A stretch of 64,000 nt of DNA. It comes from Bog-159 sp963785255. GTDB lineage: Bacteria; Acidobacteriota; Terriglobia; Bryobacterales; Bryobacteraceae. Both the position numbers and the translations under genes were made by a program. Below are positions 44,764 to 54,092 of this stretch, one piece after another; within the stretch, counting starts at the first letter, position 1; the number at the start of each line of letters is the position of its first letter. Location of the stretch: the NCBI GenBank assembly GCA_963785255.1, contig CAWAUR010000017.1:248001-312000 (forward strand). The letters are read 5' to 3'. The notes under the pieces are model-generated. The model saw only the letters and a program-made list of their open reading frames with translations. It was not told the origin of the DNA and did not search any database.

Positions 44764-45723
44764 GTGAGAGTCGGCGTATTCACCGCCCTGTTGGCGCAAT
44801 TATCCCTCGACGATGTTTTGAAGAAACTCAAGAGCATCGACATCGATACCGTGGAGCTCGGAACGGGTAACTATCCGGGCGATCCGCACTGCAAACTGTC
44901 CATGCTGGACAGCAAGACCGAGCTGAACGAATTCAAGAAGAAGCTGGCGGACAATGGATTTTCCATCAGCGCGCTGAGTTGCCACGGCAACCCGCTGCAT
45001 CCCGACCAGGCGCGCGCCAAGCACGATCAGGAAATCAGCCGCAAGACCATCCGCCTGGCGGAAAAGCTGGGCGTGCCGGTGGTGATCGATTTTTCCGGCT
45101 GCCCCGGCGATTGCGAAAAATCGAAGTGGCCGAACTGGGTGACTTGTCCGTGGCCGCCCGATTATCTCGAGATCCTGAAATGGCAATGGGACGCCAAGGT
45201 GGCGCCCTACTGGATCAAGCAGGCCAAGTTCGCGGCCGATCACGGCGTGAAAGTCGCCATCGAGATGCATCCCGGCTTCGTGGCCTATAGCCCGGAGACC
45301 ATGTTGAAGCTGCGCTCCATCGCGGGCCCGTCGATCGGTTGCAATTACGATCCCAGCCACATGTTCTGGCAGGGCATCGATCCCATCGCCGCCATCCGCG
45401 TGCTGGGCGACGCCATCTTCCACGTGCACGCTAAAGACACGCAGATCTACGATCGCAATCTGCCGCTGACGGGCGTGCTGGATACCAAGTCGTACACCGA
45501 TGAACGCAATCGCGCCTGGATTTTCCGCACCTGCGGCTACGGCCATGGCGGCGAATGGTGGAAGGAATTTGCATCCACGCTGCGCATGTTCGGGTACGAT
45601 TACGTGCTGTCCATCGAACACGAGGATAGCCTGCTCTCGCCCGAGGAAGGGCTGCGAAAAGCCGCCGGCTTCCTCAACGGCATGGTGATGCGCGAGCAGC
45701 CTGCCGCTGCCTGGTGGGTATAG
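44764..45723 (+). CDS. Sugar-phosphate isomerase/epimerase (xylose-isomerase-like TIM barrel)
   Basis: A 319-residue AP-endonuclease-family-2 type TIM barrel. Metal and substrate residues are in TVELGTGNYPG, VAIEMHPGF, NYDPSHMFWQG and FHVHAKDTQI. The GTG start follows AAAGGAGAATC. It probably isomerises or epimerises a sugar or a sugar-like compound. It ends four bases before the ceramidase-like gene, suggesting a shared transcript. Confidence 0.87.
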   Translation: MRVGVFTALLAQLSLDDVLKKLKSIDIDTVELGTGNYPGDPHCKLSMLDSKTELNEFKKKLADNGFSISALSCHGNPLHPDQARAKHDQEISRKTIRLAEKLGVPVVIDFSGCPGDCEKSKWPNWVTCPWPPDYLEILKWQWDAKVAPYWIKQAKFAADHGVKVAIEMHPGFVAYSPETMLKLRSIAGPSIGCNYDPSHMFWQGIDPIAAIRVLGDAIFHVHAKDTQIYDRNLPLTGVLDTKSYTDERNRAWIFRTCGYGHGGEWWKEFASTLRMFGYDYVLSIEHEDSLLSPEEGLRKAAGFLNGMVMREQPAAAWWV

Positions 45724-45726
45724 CCG

Positions 45727-47061
45727 GTGCGCTTCGTTCTGCTGTTGGCCTGCGCGGGATCTCTGTTGGCCGAGTTCCGCGCGGGCGCGTTTAAGACCGT
45801 CATCAGTCCGCCGTTGCAGGACCGTCCGCCGGTGTACATGGCGGGCTTCGGGCACAATCGCGTGGCCATGACCGTGCATGACGATCTCTATGCGCGCTGC
45901 CTGGCTTTCACCGCGGGCGCCAAGCCGTTGGTCATGTGCGAAGTGGATCTGATCGGATTCTTCCTCGACGATGTCGAGCGCGTGCGCGCCAAGGTTCCCG
46001 AAGCCGATGTGGTGGTGGCTTCCACGCACGTGCATGAAGGTCCCGACACTATGGGACTGTGGGGTCCGGCAGTGGGCAAATCGGGAATCGACGATGCCTA
46101 CAACGCATTCGTAGTGGATCGCGTGGCCGAGGCGGCGCACGGTGCGATCGCGGCGCTGGAACCCGCCACGCCATCGCTCGCCGTGGTGCACAGCGCGGAG
46201 CTCGATTCGTTCATCGACGACGACCGGCCGCCCGTGGTGCACGATCCGGATTTGATTATCTTGTCGCTCACCGGCAAGGACGGCAAGCCGATCGCCACGG
46301 CGGTGAATTGGGCCAATCATCCCGAGACGCTGGGATCCCGCAATACGCAGATCAGCGCGGATTATCCAGGCTTTTTCTATAAGCGCCTGGAAGCCCGGCT
46401 GGGCGGCATGGCAGTGCTGTGGAACGGCGCGGTGGGCGGCATGCAGTCGCCCTTGGGCGCGAAGATCAAGGACCCCGCCACGGGGACCATCGCGGCCGAA
46501 AACAGCTTCCGCAAGACACAAGTGCTCGGCGAGCGCATCGCCGATCTGGCGGCGGATGCGGTGCGTGCGGCCAAGCCCGTGCACATCGATCGCATTGAAT
46601 TCGCCGAGCGCATCATTACAATTCCGGTGACCAATCGCGGATTTGAAATGGCGGCGCAGGCGGATTTATACAAAGGCCGCAAGAAGACCACCGCCGATGG
46701 CGCGACGACCGCCCCCGTCGGGCTGATTCGTATGTCGGGCCGCGAGCCGGTGCTGGCCATCGCGCTGGTGCCGGGCGAGATGTATCCGGAGCTGAGCGTG
46801 GGCGGCGTGGAGCGCTACGCGGGCGCCGATTTTCCCGATGCGCCCATCGAAACATCGATCAAATCCATGTTGCACGCGCCATTCAAAATGCTGATCGGCT
46901 TGGCGGACGATGAGATCGGCTACATCATCCCGAAGGCCGAGTGGGATGAGAAGCCGCCCTATCTGCAGAACGCCAAAAAGGCGTGGTACGGCGAAGAGAA
47001 TTCCGTGGGGCCCGACGCGGCCGCACGCATCGCAGCGGCCATGCAAGAACTGGCGCGCTAA
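45727..47061 (+). CDS. Neutral/alkaline ceramidase-like secreted hydrolase
   Basis: A 444-residue protein with a short signal peptide (MRFVLLLACAGSLLA). The N-terminal domain of neutral ceramidases is recognisable by GAFKTVISPP, MAGFG, ASTHVHEGPDT (zinc histidines) and NWANHPETLGS. True ceramidases are longer (about 650 residues) and have a second C-terminal domain missing here, so the substrate may be another amide. The GTG start lies four bases after the isomerase stop. Confidence 0.8.
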   Translation: MRFVLLLACAGSLLAEFRAGAFKTVISPPLQDRPPVYMAGFGHNRVAMTVHDDLYARCLAFTAGAKPLVMCEVDLIGFFLDDVERVRAKVPEADVVVASTHVHEGPDTMGLWGPAVGKSGIDDAYNAFVVDRVAEAAHGAIAALEPATPSLAVVHSAELDSFIDDDRPPVVHDPDLIILSLTGKDGKPIATAVNWANHPETLGSRNTQISADYPGFFYKRLEARLGGMAVLWNGAVGGMQSPLGAKIKDPATGTIAAENSFRKTQVLGERIADLAADAVRAAKPVHIDRIEFAERIITIPVTNRGFEMAAQADLYKGRKKTTADGATTAPVGLIRMSGREPVLAIALVPGEMYPELSVGGVERYAGADFPDAPIETSIKSMLHAPFKMLIGLADDEIGYIIPKAEWDEKPPYLQNAKKAWYGEENSVGPDAAARIAAAMQELAR

Positions 47062-47081
47062 TTCATCCACAATAAACCGCT

Positions 47082-47219
47082 GGAGGGCGGGCAATCCTGC
47101 CCTGGGGTCCCCTCGGGGGACGGCTTTTAGCCGGCTAGCCGCCTGACAGGCGGCTGCGGCCAGGATTGGCCGCCCTCCAATTGGTCTTCATCGCTTTCGG
47201 TGGCCCGCAAGGCATGGGG
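47082..47219. repeat. Family D composite repeat
   Basis: Contains ggagggcgggcaatcctgcc, palindromes agccggct and gccgcctgacaggcggc, and the block 47154-47209. That block is found as an exact 56-base reverse complement at 61413-61468. The element fills the gap between the ceramidase-like gene and the fusion gene. Confidence 0.9.
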
Positions 47220-47337
47220 CAACTCCTGTTTTGCAGCCAGCTTCGATTACCGCACAACCAACTGCGCCCCCCCAACTTTTAGCCGGACAGCTGTGCGTCT
47301 GCCCCACGGGAATTTGCGCGCGTGCTAACCTCGGGGC

Positions 47338-50300
47338 ATGAGCGGCCCGGATGCGGAAAGCTCCAGTGTGGCCGTCCTGGCGGAAAAGCCTTCGGTGGCG
47401 CGCGACATTGCGCGCGTGCTGGGCGCCACGAAGCAGGGGCAAGGATATCTTCACGGCAATGGTTACGTAGTCACCTGGGCCATCGGCCACTTAGTCGCGC
47501 TGGCGCAGCCCGCTGAGATCCGGCCGGAGTGGAAGCATTGGCGGCGCGATCTGTTGCCCATGCTGCCGCGCGAATGGCCGCTGGTGGTCTACGAGAAGAC
47601 GCAGCCGCAGTTCGAGGTGGTGCGCAAGATCCTGAATTCGCCGAAAGTGGCGAAGGTGGTGTGCGCCACCGATGCGGGCCGCGAAGGCGAGCTGATTTTC
47701 CGCTACATCTACGAAGCCGCCCAATGCCGGAAGCCTTTCAGCCGTCTCTGGATTTCGTCGCTCACCGAGGACGCTATCCGCAAGGGTTTTGGCGAATTGA
47801 AAGACGGCGCGGCTTACGATCCGCTGGCGGATGCGGCGCGCGGCCGCAGCCGGGCGGATTGGCTGGTGGGCATGAATCTATCGCGTGCCTACACGCTGGC
47901 CATGGACGATTTTCTATCCGTGGGCCGCGTGCAGACGCCCACGCTGGCCATGCTGGTGGAGCGCGAGTTGGCTATCCGCGCGTTTGTGCCGGAGGATTAT
48001 TTCGAAGTAGTGGCCACGTTTCAACCGCTCCCTGACGGTCGCGGCTCTGAAACTCGGGGTTCCGAAGACGACGAGAAATATCAAGGCACCTGGTTCCGCG
48101 AGCCGGTGAAGGATTCCATCCAGATGGCTATGCGGCTGCCGGCCGATGGCGCGGAGGCGGCGCAGATTGTGACGCGGGCGCAAACCGGCGCGGCGCACAT
48201 CGAATCCATTCAATCCGAGACGCAGCGCATGGCGCCGCCGCTGCTTTACGATCTCACGGAACTGCAGCGGCACGCCAACCGGCTATTTGGCTTCAGCGCG
48301 CAGAAGACGCTCGAAATCGCGCAGGCGCTGTACGAGAGCCGCAAGCTGATCAGCTATCCGCGCACGGATAGCCGGCATCTATCGCAGGATGTGGCGCGCA
48401 CGTTGCCGGCGGTGGTGCGGGCGATTGAAGCGGCCTACCGGGCGATGCTGGCGGCGGGGACCGGCGAGCGTCCCCTGGGGCGCCGGTTCGTGGACGATGC
48501 CAAGGTGACCGATCACCACGCCATCATTCCCACCACGGTGCAAGCCCGCGAACTCAGCGGCGATGAACGCAAGATTTACGATTTGGTCTGCCGGCGGCTG
48601 CTCAGCGCGTGGCACGACGATCATGTCTTCGCCGTGACCACGGTGATCACGGCGATTACGAATCCCGGTGTAGTCGACCACTATCACACCAGCGGGACGG
48701 CGGTTGTGCAGGTGGGTTGGAAGGCGCTGGATGTGGTCCCGGAGCGCAGACAGGAGCGTGCGCCGGAGACTCCCACGCTGCCGCCGGGCTTGAAACAAGG
48801 CCAATCGCAGGCCGTGGTGGACGTGGAGTCCATCAGGAAGAAGACGCGGCCGCCGAAGCGATTTACGGACGCCACGCTGCTGACGGCCATGGAAACCGCG
48901 GGCAAAACGCTCGATGAAAAAGAGCTTTCCGATGCCATGAAGGAGACGGGCTTGGGCACTCCTGCCACGCGCGCGGGCATCATCGAGGTGTTGCTGACGC
49001 GCGGCTATATCGTGCGCGACGGCAAGATGCTCGAAGCGACCGGGAAAGGTATTCATCTGATCGAGGTGGTGCATCCGGAGGTAAAAAGTCCCGCGATGAC
49101 GGGGCAATGGGAAGCGTATTTGAAGCGCATTCAGCGGGGGACGGCGAAGCTGGAGCCGTTTATCGAGGGAATTGAGAATTACGTGCGAGAGGTGGTGGGA
49201 AAAGTTGGGCAAGGGACTAGGGGCTGGGGGACTGAACCAGGGACTAGGGGCTGGGGGCTAGGGACTAGGGATAACACGCCCCCTGCCGGCGGAGCCGCAC
49301 CTAGCGAATCAAGGCTGACAGCCCTAGCCCCTAGTCCCCAGCCCCTAGCCCCGCCTTTCACAGGCGACCTCACAGATTTGCTCCACAGCGCCTTCGGCTA
49401 CGAATCATTCCGCCCCAATCAGGAGGCGGTTTGCGAGGCGGTCATCGCCGGGCAGGATGTGCTTTTGGTTATGCCTACTGGTTCCGGAAAGTCGCTCTGC
49501 TATCAGCTTCCGGGCGTGGCGCGGGGCGGAACTACGCTGGTGATCAGCCCGCTGATCGCCCTGATGGAAGATCAGGTGGCCAAGCTGAAAGCGCAGGGGC
49601 GCGCAGTAGAACGCATCCATTCGGGACGCGACCGGGGGGCGTCGCGGCAGGCTTCGATCGACTATCTGAATGGGAAATTGGAATTTCTTTTTGTGGCGCC
49701 GGAGCGGCTGCGCGTGCCGGGTTTTCCGGCGATGCTGGCCAAGCGCAAGCCGAGCCTGATCGCCATCGACGAAGCGCATTGCATCTCGCAATGGGGGCAC
49801 GATTTCCGTCCGGATTACCGCATGATCGGGCAATATCTGCCGCATCTCCGGCCCGCGCCGGTAATCGCCATGACGGCCACGGCCACGCCGCTGGTGCAGA
49901 ACGACATCATCGAGCAGTTGGGGCTGGGTGAACCGGCGCGTTTTATTCACGGCTTCCGGCGCGCGAATATCGCGGTGGAGGTGGTGGAAGTGCCGGCCAG
50001 CGAGCGGGCGGACCTGGCGCGCGAGTTGTTGCAGGATGCCGCGCGGCGCCCCGCCATCGTCTATGTGCCCACGCGGCGCGAGGCGGACAGCTTCGCGGCG
50101 GAACTGAAGCAGGATTTTCCGGCGGCGGCGTATCACGCGGGCTTGGAAGCCGAGCGGCGCAAGCGCGTCCAGAACGCGTTTTTCGCGGGCGAGTTGCAGG
50201 TGATCGTGGCCACCATCGCTTTTGGCATGGGCATCGATAAGCCGGATATCCGCACCGTGATTCACACGGCGCTGCCCGGTTCGCTGGAAGCTTACTATCA

Positions 50301-51414
50301 GGAAGTCGGGAGGGCAGGCCGCGACGGAGCGCCCTCCCGCGCCATCCTGATGCACGCCTACGCCGACCGCTTCACGCACGATTATTTCTTCGATCGCGAT
50401 TATCCGGATGTGTCGGTGCTGGAGAATATCTATGCGCGGCTGGTGGATGAGGCGCGGCCCAAGGAGATGGTGCAGAGCATGGTGCGCATGGACCCGGACG
50501 TGTTCGACAAGGCGCTCGAAAAACTGTGGATTCACGGCGGCGCGATCGTGGATGCGGCGGAGAATCTGAAGCGCGGCGGCGAGGGATGGCGCGAACTGTA
50601 CGTGGCGCAGGCGGAGCACAAGCTGGCGCAGATCGAGCTGATGATCCGGTATACGCAATCGAGCGAGTGCCGCATGCTGGGGCTGGTGCGGCATTTCGGC
50701 GATTATGCGGATGCCCAGCAGCGCTGCGGGATTTGCGATTTCTGCGCGCCGGGAGAATCCATCGCACAGAGCTTCCGCACGGCATCGGATACGGAGCGGG
50801 CGGCCGCCGGGCGCATCGTGGCGGGGCTGAAGAAATCGGGACGCAAGGCCACGGGCCGCTTGCACAGCGAACTCTTTGCCGATTACTCGCTCGATCGCGA
50901 TGGGTTCGAGCAGGTGCTGGGGGCGATGGCGCGAGCCGGCTGGGTGGATCTGACCGAAGCGTCGTTTCAGCAGGACGGGCGGCGCGTGGATTATCGCGTG
51001 GCGGGGTTGACGGCGGCCGGGCGGGCGCTGGATGCGGAGAGCGTGCCGGCCTTCGAAATGAAGCTGGAGATTGAGGCGGCGCCGAAGCGGCGGAAGAAGT
51101 CGCGCGTGGGGCGGCGGGAGAAGCGGTCGCGTGGGCGGGAAAAGCCAGCGCCCGTGGCGAAGGCGGCGAAGACGGCGAAGGCTACGCCGGTAGCTGCGCC
51201 GGCGGCCGTGGAAAAGGCTTTGCGCGATTGGCGATTGGCGGAAGCGCGGCGGCGCGAAGTGCCTGCATTCCGGATCATGTCGGACCGTACGCTGCAGGCG
51301 ATCGCCGCGCAGAAGCCCGGCACCATGCTTGAATTGCTGGAAATTCCTGGCATTGGCGCGCGCGTGGCCGAGCAATATGGCGCGCAGATTTTCCGGATTT
51401 TGGAGCGCGGGTAA
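47338..51414 (+). CDS. DNA topoisomerase III-RecQ helicase-HRDC fusion
   Basis: A 1358-residue single-chain protein. Residues 1-620 are a type IA topoisomerase (TopB): toprim LAEKPSVARDIA and ATDAGREGELIF, active tyrosine about residue 340 in ISYPRTDSRH, then the rest of the toroid. Residues 620-675 are a low-complexity linker. Residues 676-1180 are a RecQ helicase: Walker A MPTGSGKSLCYQL (from residue 712), DEAH at 811-814, QEVGRAGRDG, zinc cysteines in QRCGICDFC, then a winged helix. A lysine-rich region leads to a C-terminal HRDC domain (about 1285-1358). The two activities together can dissolve double Holliday junctions, as BLM-TopoIIIalpha do in eukaryotes. Two repeats are translated within it. 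Confidence 0.93.
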   Translation: MSGPDAESSSVAVLAEKPSVARDIARVLGATKQGQGYLHGNGYVVTWAIGHLVALAQPAEIRPEWKHWRRDLLPMLPREWPLVVYEKTQPQFEVVRKILNSPKVAKVVCATDAGREGELIFRYIYEAAQCRKPFSRLWISSLTEDAIRKGFGELKDGAAYDPLADAARGRSRADWLVGMNLSRAYTLAMDDFLSVGRVQTPTLAMLVERELAIRAFVPEDYFEVVATFQPLPDGRGSETRGSEDDEKYQGTWFREPVKDSIQMAMRLPADGAEAAQIVTRAQTGAAHIESIQSETQRMAPPLLYDLTELQRHANRLFGFSAQKTLEIAQALYESRKLISYPRTDSRHLSQDVARTLPAVVRAIEAAYRAMLAAGTGERPLGRRFVDDAKVTDHHAIIPTTVQARELSGDERKIYDLVCRRLLSAWHDDHVFAVTTVITAITNPGVVDHYHTSGTAVVQVGWKALDVVPERRQERAPETPTLPPGLKQGQSQAVVDVESIRKKTRPPKRFTDATLLTAMETAGKTLDEKELSDAMKETGLGTPATRAGIIEVLLTRGYIVRDGKMLEATGKGIHLIEVVHPEVKSPAMTGQWEAYLKRIQRGTAKLEPFIEGIENYVREVVGKVGQGTRGWGTEPGTRGWGLGTRDNTPPAGGAAPSESRLTALAPSPQPLAPPFTGDLTDLLHSAFGYESFRPNQEAVCEAVIAGQDVLLVMPTGSGKSLCYQLPGVARGGTTLVISPLIALMEDQVAKLKAQGRAVERIHSGRDRGASRQASIDYLNGKLEFLFVAPERLRVPGFPAMLAKRKPSLIAIDEAHCISQWGHDFRPDYRMIGQYLPHLRPAPVIAMTATATPLVQNDIIEQLGLGEPARFIHGFRRANIAVEVVEVPASERADLARELLQDAARRPAIVYVPTRREADSFAAELKQDFPAAAYHAGLEAERRKRVQNAFFAGELQVIVATIAFGMGIDKPDIRTVIHTALPGSLEAYYQEVGRAGRDGAPSRAILMHAYADRFTHDYFFDRDYPDVSVLENIYARLVDEARPKEMVQSMVRMDPDVFDKALEKLWIHGGAIVDAAENLKRGGEGWRELYVAQAEHKLAQIELMIRYTQSSECRMLGLVRHFGDYADAQQRCGICDFCAPGESIAQSFRTASDTERAAAGRIVAGLKKSGRKATGRLHSELFADYSLDRDGFEQVLGAMARAGWVDLTEASFQQDGRRVDYRVAGLTAAGRALDAESVPAFEMKLEIEAAPKRRKKSRVGRREKRSRGREKPAPVAKAAKTAKATPVAAPAAVEKALRDWRLAEARRREVPAFRIMSDRTLQAIAAQKPGTMLELLEIPGIGARVAEQYGAQIFRILERG
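48024..48049. repeat. Family A repeat in frame inside the topoisomerase domain
   Basis: One copy of the family A element is read in frame as PLPDGRGSE near residue 232 of the fusion protein. Relatives are expected to have a shorter loop here. The frame is kept and the protein continues normally. Confidence 0.9.
49211..49352. repeat. G-rich inverted repeat encoding the fusion linker
   Basis: The plus strand has several copies of gggactaggggctggggg at 49211-49269 and the complementary ccctagcccctagtccccag at 49322-49341. It can fold into a hairpin with a 55-base loop. It is translated as a TRGWG-rich linker between the topoisomerase and helicase parts. It looks like a dispersed intergenic element caught between two once-separate genes. 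Confidence 0.88.
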
Positions 51415-51594
51415 GAGTTTTCGTGGGGCGGCCAATCCTGGCCTGATCCTGGCCTGGGTCCCGTCTCCGGACAGGTATTGCAATTTGGTTACGCACTCGG
51501 GAGTTTTTTCTTAAGGCCTGAGATCTACACTTTGCGGTGGAAAGGCGAGAATTTCAAATCTTCGGCATTAACGTTCCGGGTGGTTCCAAGCCGG

Positions 51595-51683
51595 TAGGAC
51601 AGGCCTCCCGGCCTGTCCCAGCACGGGCGAAGCGCCCCGCAGGGCGGCCTACGAGGCCGCCGCAGGCTACGAGCCTGCCCCAC
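51595..51683. repeat. Family B and C elements in tandem
   Basis: A family B palindrome (51595-51618) is followed by a family C element (51644-51683) with gcggcctacgaggccgc and caggctacgagcctgcc. They lie in the 400-base gap between the fusion gene and the PIN/TRAM gene. The rest of the gap (51415-51594) holds a degenerate family D segment near 51427 and nothing else recognised. Confidence 0.88.
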
Positions 51684-51714
51684 AAAGCCTATATAATTAT
51701 CGGGCTTTCAATGT

Positions 51715-51720
51715 TATAAT
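51715..51720 (+). promoter_or_regulatory. Putative -10 box of the PIN/TRAM gene
   Basis: A perfect TATAAT at 51715-51720 about 90 bases before the start codon; a second lies at 51692-51697. No good -35 hexamer is visible at the right spacing. The assignment rests on the match and position only. Confidence 0.4.
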
Positions 51721-51811
51721 CTTGGCGCGGCCTTGTTAGCTCGCAAATTAGGGTCGAGAGAACGGGTTGCGTCCCCGCTTCTCCTCGAATCGCCCGGAAA
51801 GGGGTGTTCTC

Positions 51812-52912
51812 ATGCTCGACTTAACTATCGTTCGCATCATATTTGTGCTCGTACTAACTGCGTGCGGCTATCTGCTGCACCCGTTCCAGACCGCACCTTC
51901 GCCGTGGGCCGCTCTCGTGGGGCTGGTAATCGGCGTCGCCATTATCTTTTTTGAAGTCCGCTTGGAACAGGTGAGCCTGAAACGGTTGATCGGAGCGGCC
52001 TTCGGATCGGTGCTGGGTATCATCGGAGCCTTCTTCATGTCGCTGGTGCTGAACTGGACGCGCGTGGAAGCGGGAGCCGGTTCGCAGTTAGTTCCTTTCA
52101 TCCAAGTCTGCTTACTCCTCTGGATGACTTATGTAGGGTTAGTGGTGGGCGCCAAAAAGGGGGACATGCTCAACCTGTCGGCCCTGGGCGGCATCTTCGG
52201 AGGGGAAAAATCTTCCAAAAAATCCTTCAAAATTCTGGATACCAGCGTCATCATCGATGGACGCATTGCCGATATCGCCGAGACCGGTTTCCTGGATGGC
52301 GTGCTGGTGATTCCGCAATTCGTGCTGCGCGAGCTGCAACTGGTAGCGGATTCGGCCGATTCCATGAAGCGCAACCGCGGGCGGCGAGGTCTCGATATCC
52401 TGCAACGCATCCAGAAGATGGCGCACCTGAACGTGCAGATCGTGGAAGACGATTTCCCGCACGTGCGCGAAGTGGATATGAAGCTGATCGAACTGGCCAA
52501 GGTCTACGATTCGAAGATCATCACCAACGACTTCAATCTGAATAAGGTCGCGCAACTGCACGGCGTGCAGGTTCTGAATATCAATGAGCTGGCCAATGCG
52601 CTGAAGCCCATCGTGCTGCCGGGCGAGACCATGCGCGTATTTATCTTGAAAGAGGGCAAGGAGTATAACCAGGGCGTCGCCTATCTGGATGACGGCACCA
52701 TGGTGGTGGTGGATAACGCGCGCAAGATGATCTCGAAGACCATCGACATTTCCGTTACAAGTGTGTTGCAGACCACGGCCGGCAAGATGATCTTCGGCAA
52801 ATTCGACGAGCGCATGCACGCGGTAGCGGCCGCGGGCGGCAGCGACAAGCACGACCGTGCGCCGCGCAAGCCCGAGCCCCTCGCGCCGGAGAAAACCGCC
52901 ATCGAGTCGTAA
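51812..52912 (+). CDS. PIN and TRAM domain membrane protein, YacL-like
   Basis: A 366-residue protein. Four N-terminal membrane helices (about residues 4-115) lead to a cytoplasmic PIN nuclease domain starting FKILDTSVIIDGRIADI with acidic residues in DTS, LRELQ and ITNDFNLN. A TRAM RNA-binding domain follows (about residues 275-340). The ATG at 51812 has GGAAAGGGG before it; the longer frame lacks support. YacL-type genes often stand next to ispD-ispF, and ispD-ispF lie 3.6 kb downstream here. Its precise substrate is unknown. Confidence 0.88.
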   Translation: MLDLTIVRIIFVLVLTACGYLLHPFQTAPSPWAALVGLVIGVAIIFFEVRLEQVSLKRLIGAAFGSVLGIIGAFFMSLVLNWTRVEAGAGSQLVPFIQVCLLLWMTYVGLVVGAKKGDMLNLSALGGIFGGEKSSKKSFKILDTSVIIDGRIADIAETGFLDGVLVIPQFVLRELQLVADSADSMKRNRGRRGLDILQRIQKMAHLNVQIVEDDFPHVREVDMKLIELAKVYDSKIITNDFNLNKVAQLHGVQVLNINELANALKPIVLPGETMRVFILKEGKEYNQGVAYLDDGTMVVVDNARKMISKTIDISVTSVLQTTAGKMIFGKFDERMHAVAAAGGSDKHDRAPRKPEPLAPEKTAIES

Positions 52913-52929
52913 CGAGGTGGAGGGGTTGT

Positions 52930-54044
52930 CGCGGGCGGGGTGCGCTGACGGCGTCGGGTGCGTCGCCGAAGCTGCAAGGCGCTACGCCGCTTTCGCCGGA
53001 CGGGAACAACTATTCCGCCTGGACGGTCAACGGCTATACGGTCCTGGACCTGACGAACTTTTCCAACTTCGTCAACACGAACGCACTCCTCATCACCATG
53101 CGGAACACCCTGGCAAGCGCCTCCTTCGCCTGCCCCGCATCCGCTGTGCCCTTCTCGACCGTCGAATACACCAACGTCGACGGCGCTGGCGGCGGCCTCA
53201 TGGGTCCATATGCGCCCTTGGTCGACTATGTCGATCCCAGCAACGGGAACTATCTGCCGACATCGGGCCCGGGCGTTCCGGAACTGCCGGCCGAAGCCTC
53301 TTGCGGCGTGCTCAGCTACAACGGCACGCCAATATACCCCTTGTATAACAATCCGACCGGAAACGGAAGCGGCTCGGGACAACTCCTGTGGCCACAGCAA
53401 TACTGGCCGGGGTGGGGCACGAACACCACCGGCAGCAATCCGATCACTTACGAGCTGAACTGCCCCACGAGCACGGTGGGAGTGAACACGACCAAGATTT
53501 ACTACGCTACGACGCAGCGCGTGACGGAGGCGGCCCCGCTTTATAGCACGTGCGCAAAGGTTTCCAACTCGAACCCTTGCACCCAGATCGTCCCGCAATC
53601 CCCGCAAGAGAACTGGGATCTCAGTTCGGCTCGTACCTGTGGCAACCCCCAATACCGATTACAATAGTCGGACTGGCGTTCGGATACCTCCCGGGCGAGG
53701 TCGCCGCGCTGCAGGGCTCCAACTACCTTGAGATTAGCGACAGTACCCAGGGCTGGAACACCGGCGGCGGGCAGTGCCAGATGTATATTGCCCACTGGAC
53801 GGACACAACCATCTCCGTAGTCCCGAACCTGCCGGTGAATTTGGACAACACGTCCGGCACGCCGCTCTCGCCGCTTGCCGACATTAGCGCCCTTACGTTT
53901 CCGCAGAGTCTTCTGGCTGGCACTCTTTCGTGCCCTGTCATGCCGAACGACCGGCTTACGTTTACCGTGACTAACCCGCAGTCCGGCGGTCAGGCGACCC
54001 TCAGTAGCGTGAAGGTAGCCCTCTACGGCACAGCACCGAATTAG
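52930..54044 (+). pseudogene. Remnant of a secreted beta-rich protein, 5-prime truncated and frameshifted
   Basis: An open frame without a credible start runs from about 52930 to a stop at 53667 and encodes asparagine/threonine/serine-rich sequence (SPDGNNYSAWTVNGYTVLD). A second frame from about 53590 to 54044 continues with the same style (LAFGYLPGEVAALQGSNYLE). The composition is that of an extracellular protein. No signal peptide is present because the 5-prime end is lost. No family is recognised. The frame change lies near 53610-53630. Confidence 0.65.
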
Positions 54045-54092
54045 AGCGGTCGCCGCGGGTGCGCCTGGCGGTTAACGCCGCCCCGCTTGCGC

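Noticed and set aside
44800..46584. 594-codon minus-strand open frame opposite the isomerase and ceramidase-like genes
   Set aside because: Composition is that of an antisense shadow (rich in His, Arg, Gly, Gln), and it crosses two well-supported genes.
49405..51483. 692-codon minus-strand open frame opposite the RecQ part
   Set aside because: Arginine/histidine-rich shadow of a high-GC gene; no family motifs; the plus strand has all RecQ and HRDC motifs.
51721..51811. Possible tRNA or structured RNA upstream of the PIN/TRAM gene
   Set aside because: The stretch has some stem-like segments but no T-loop (GTTCGAATC-type) or acceptor pairing; no tRNA could be folded by eye. No tRNA or rRNA was found elsewhere in the window.
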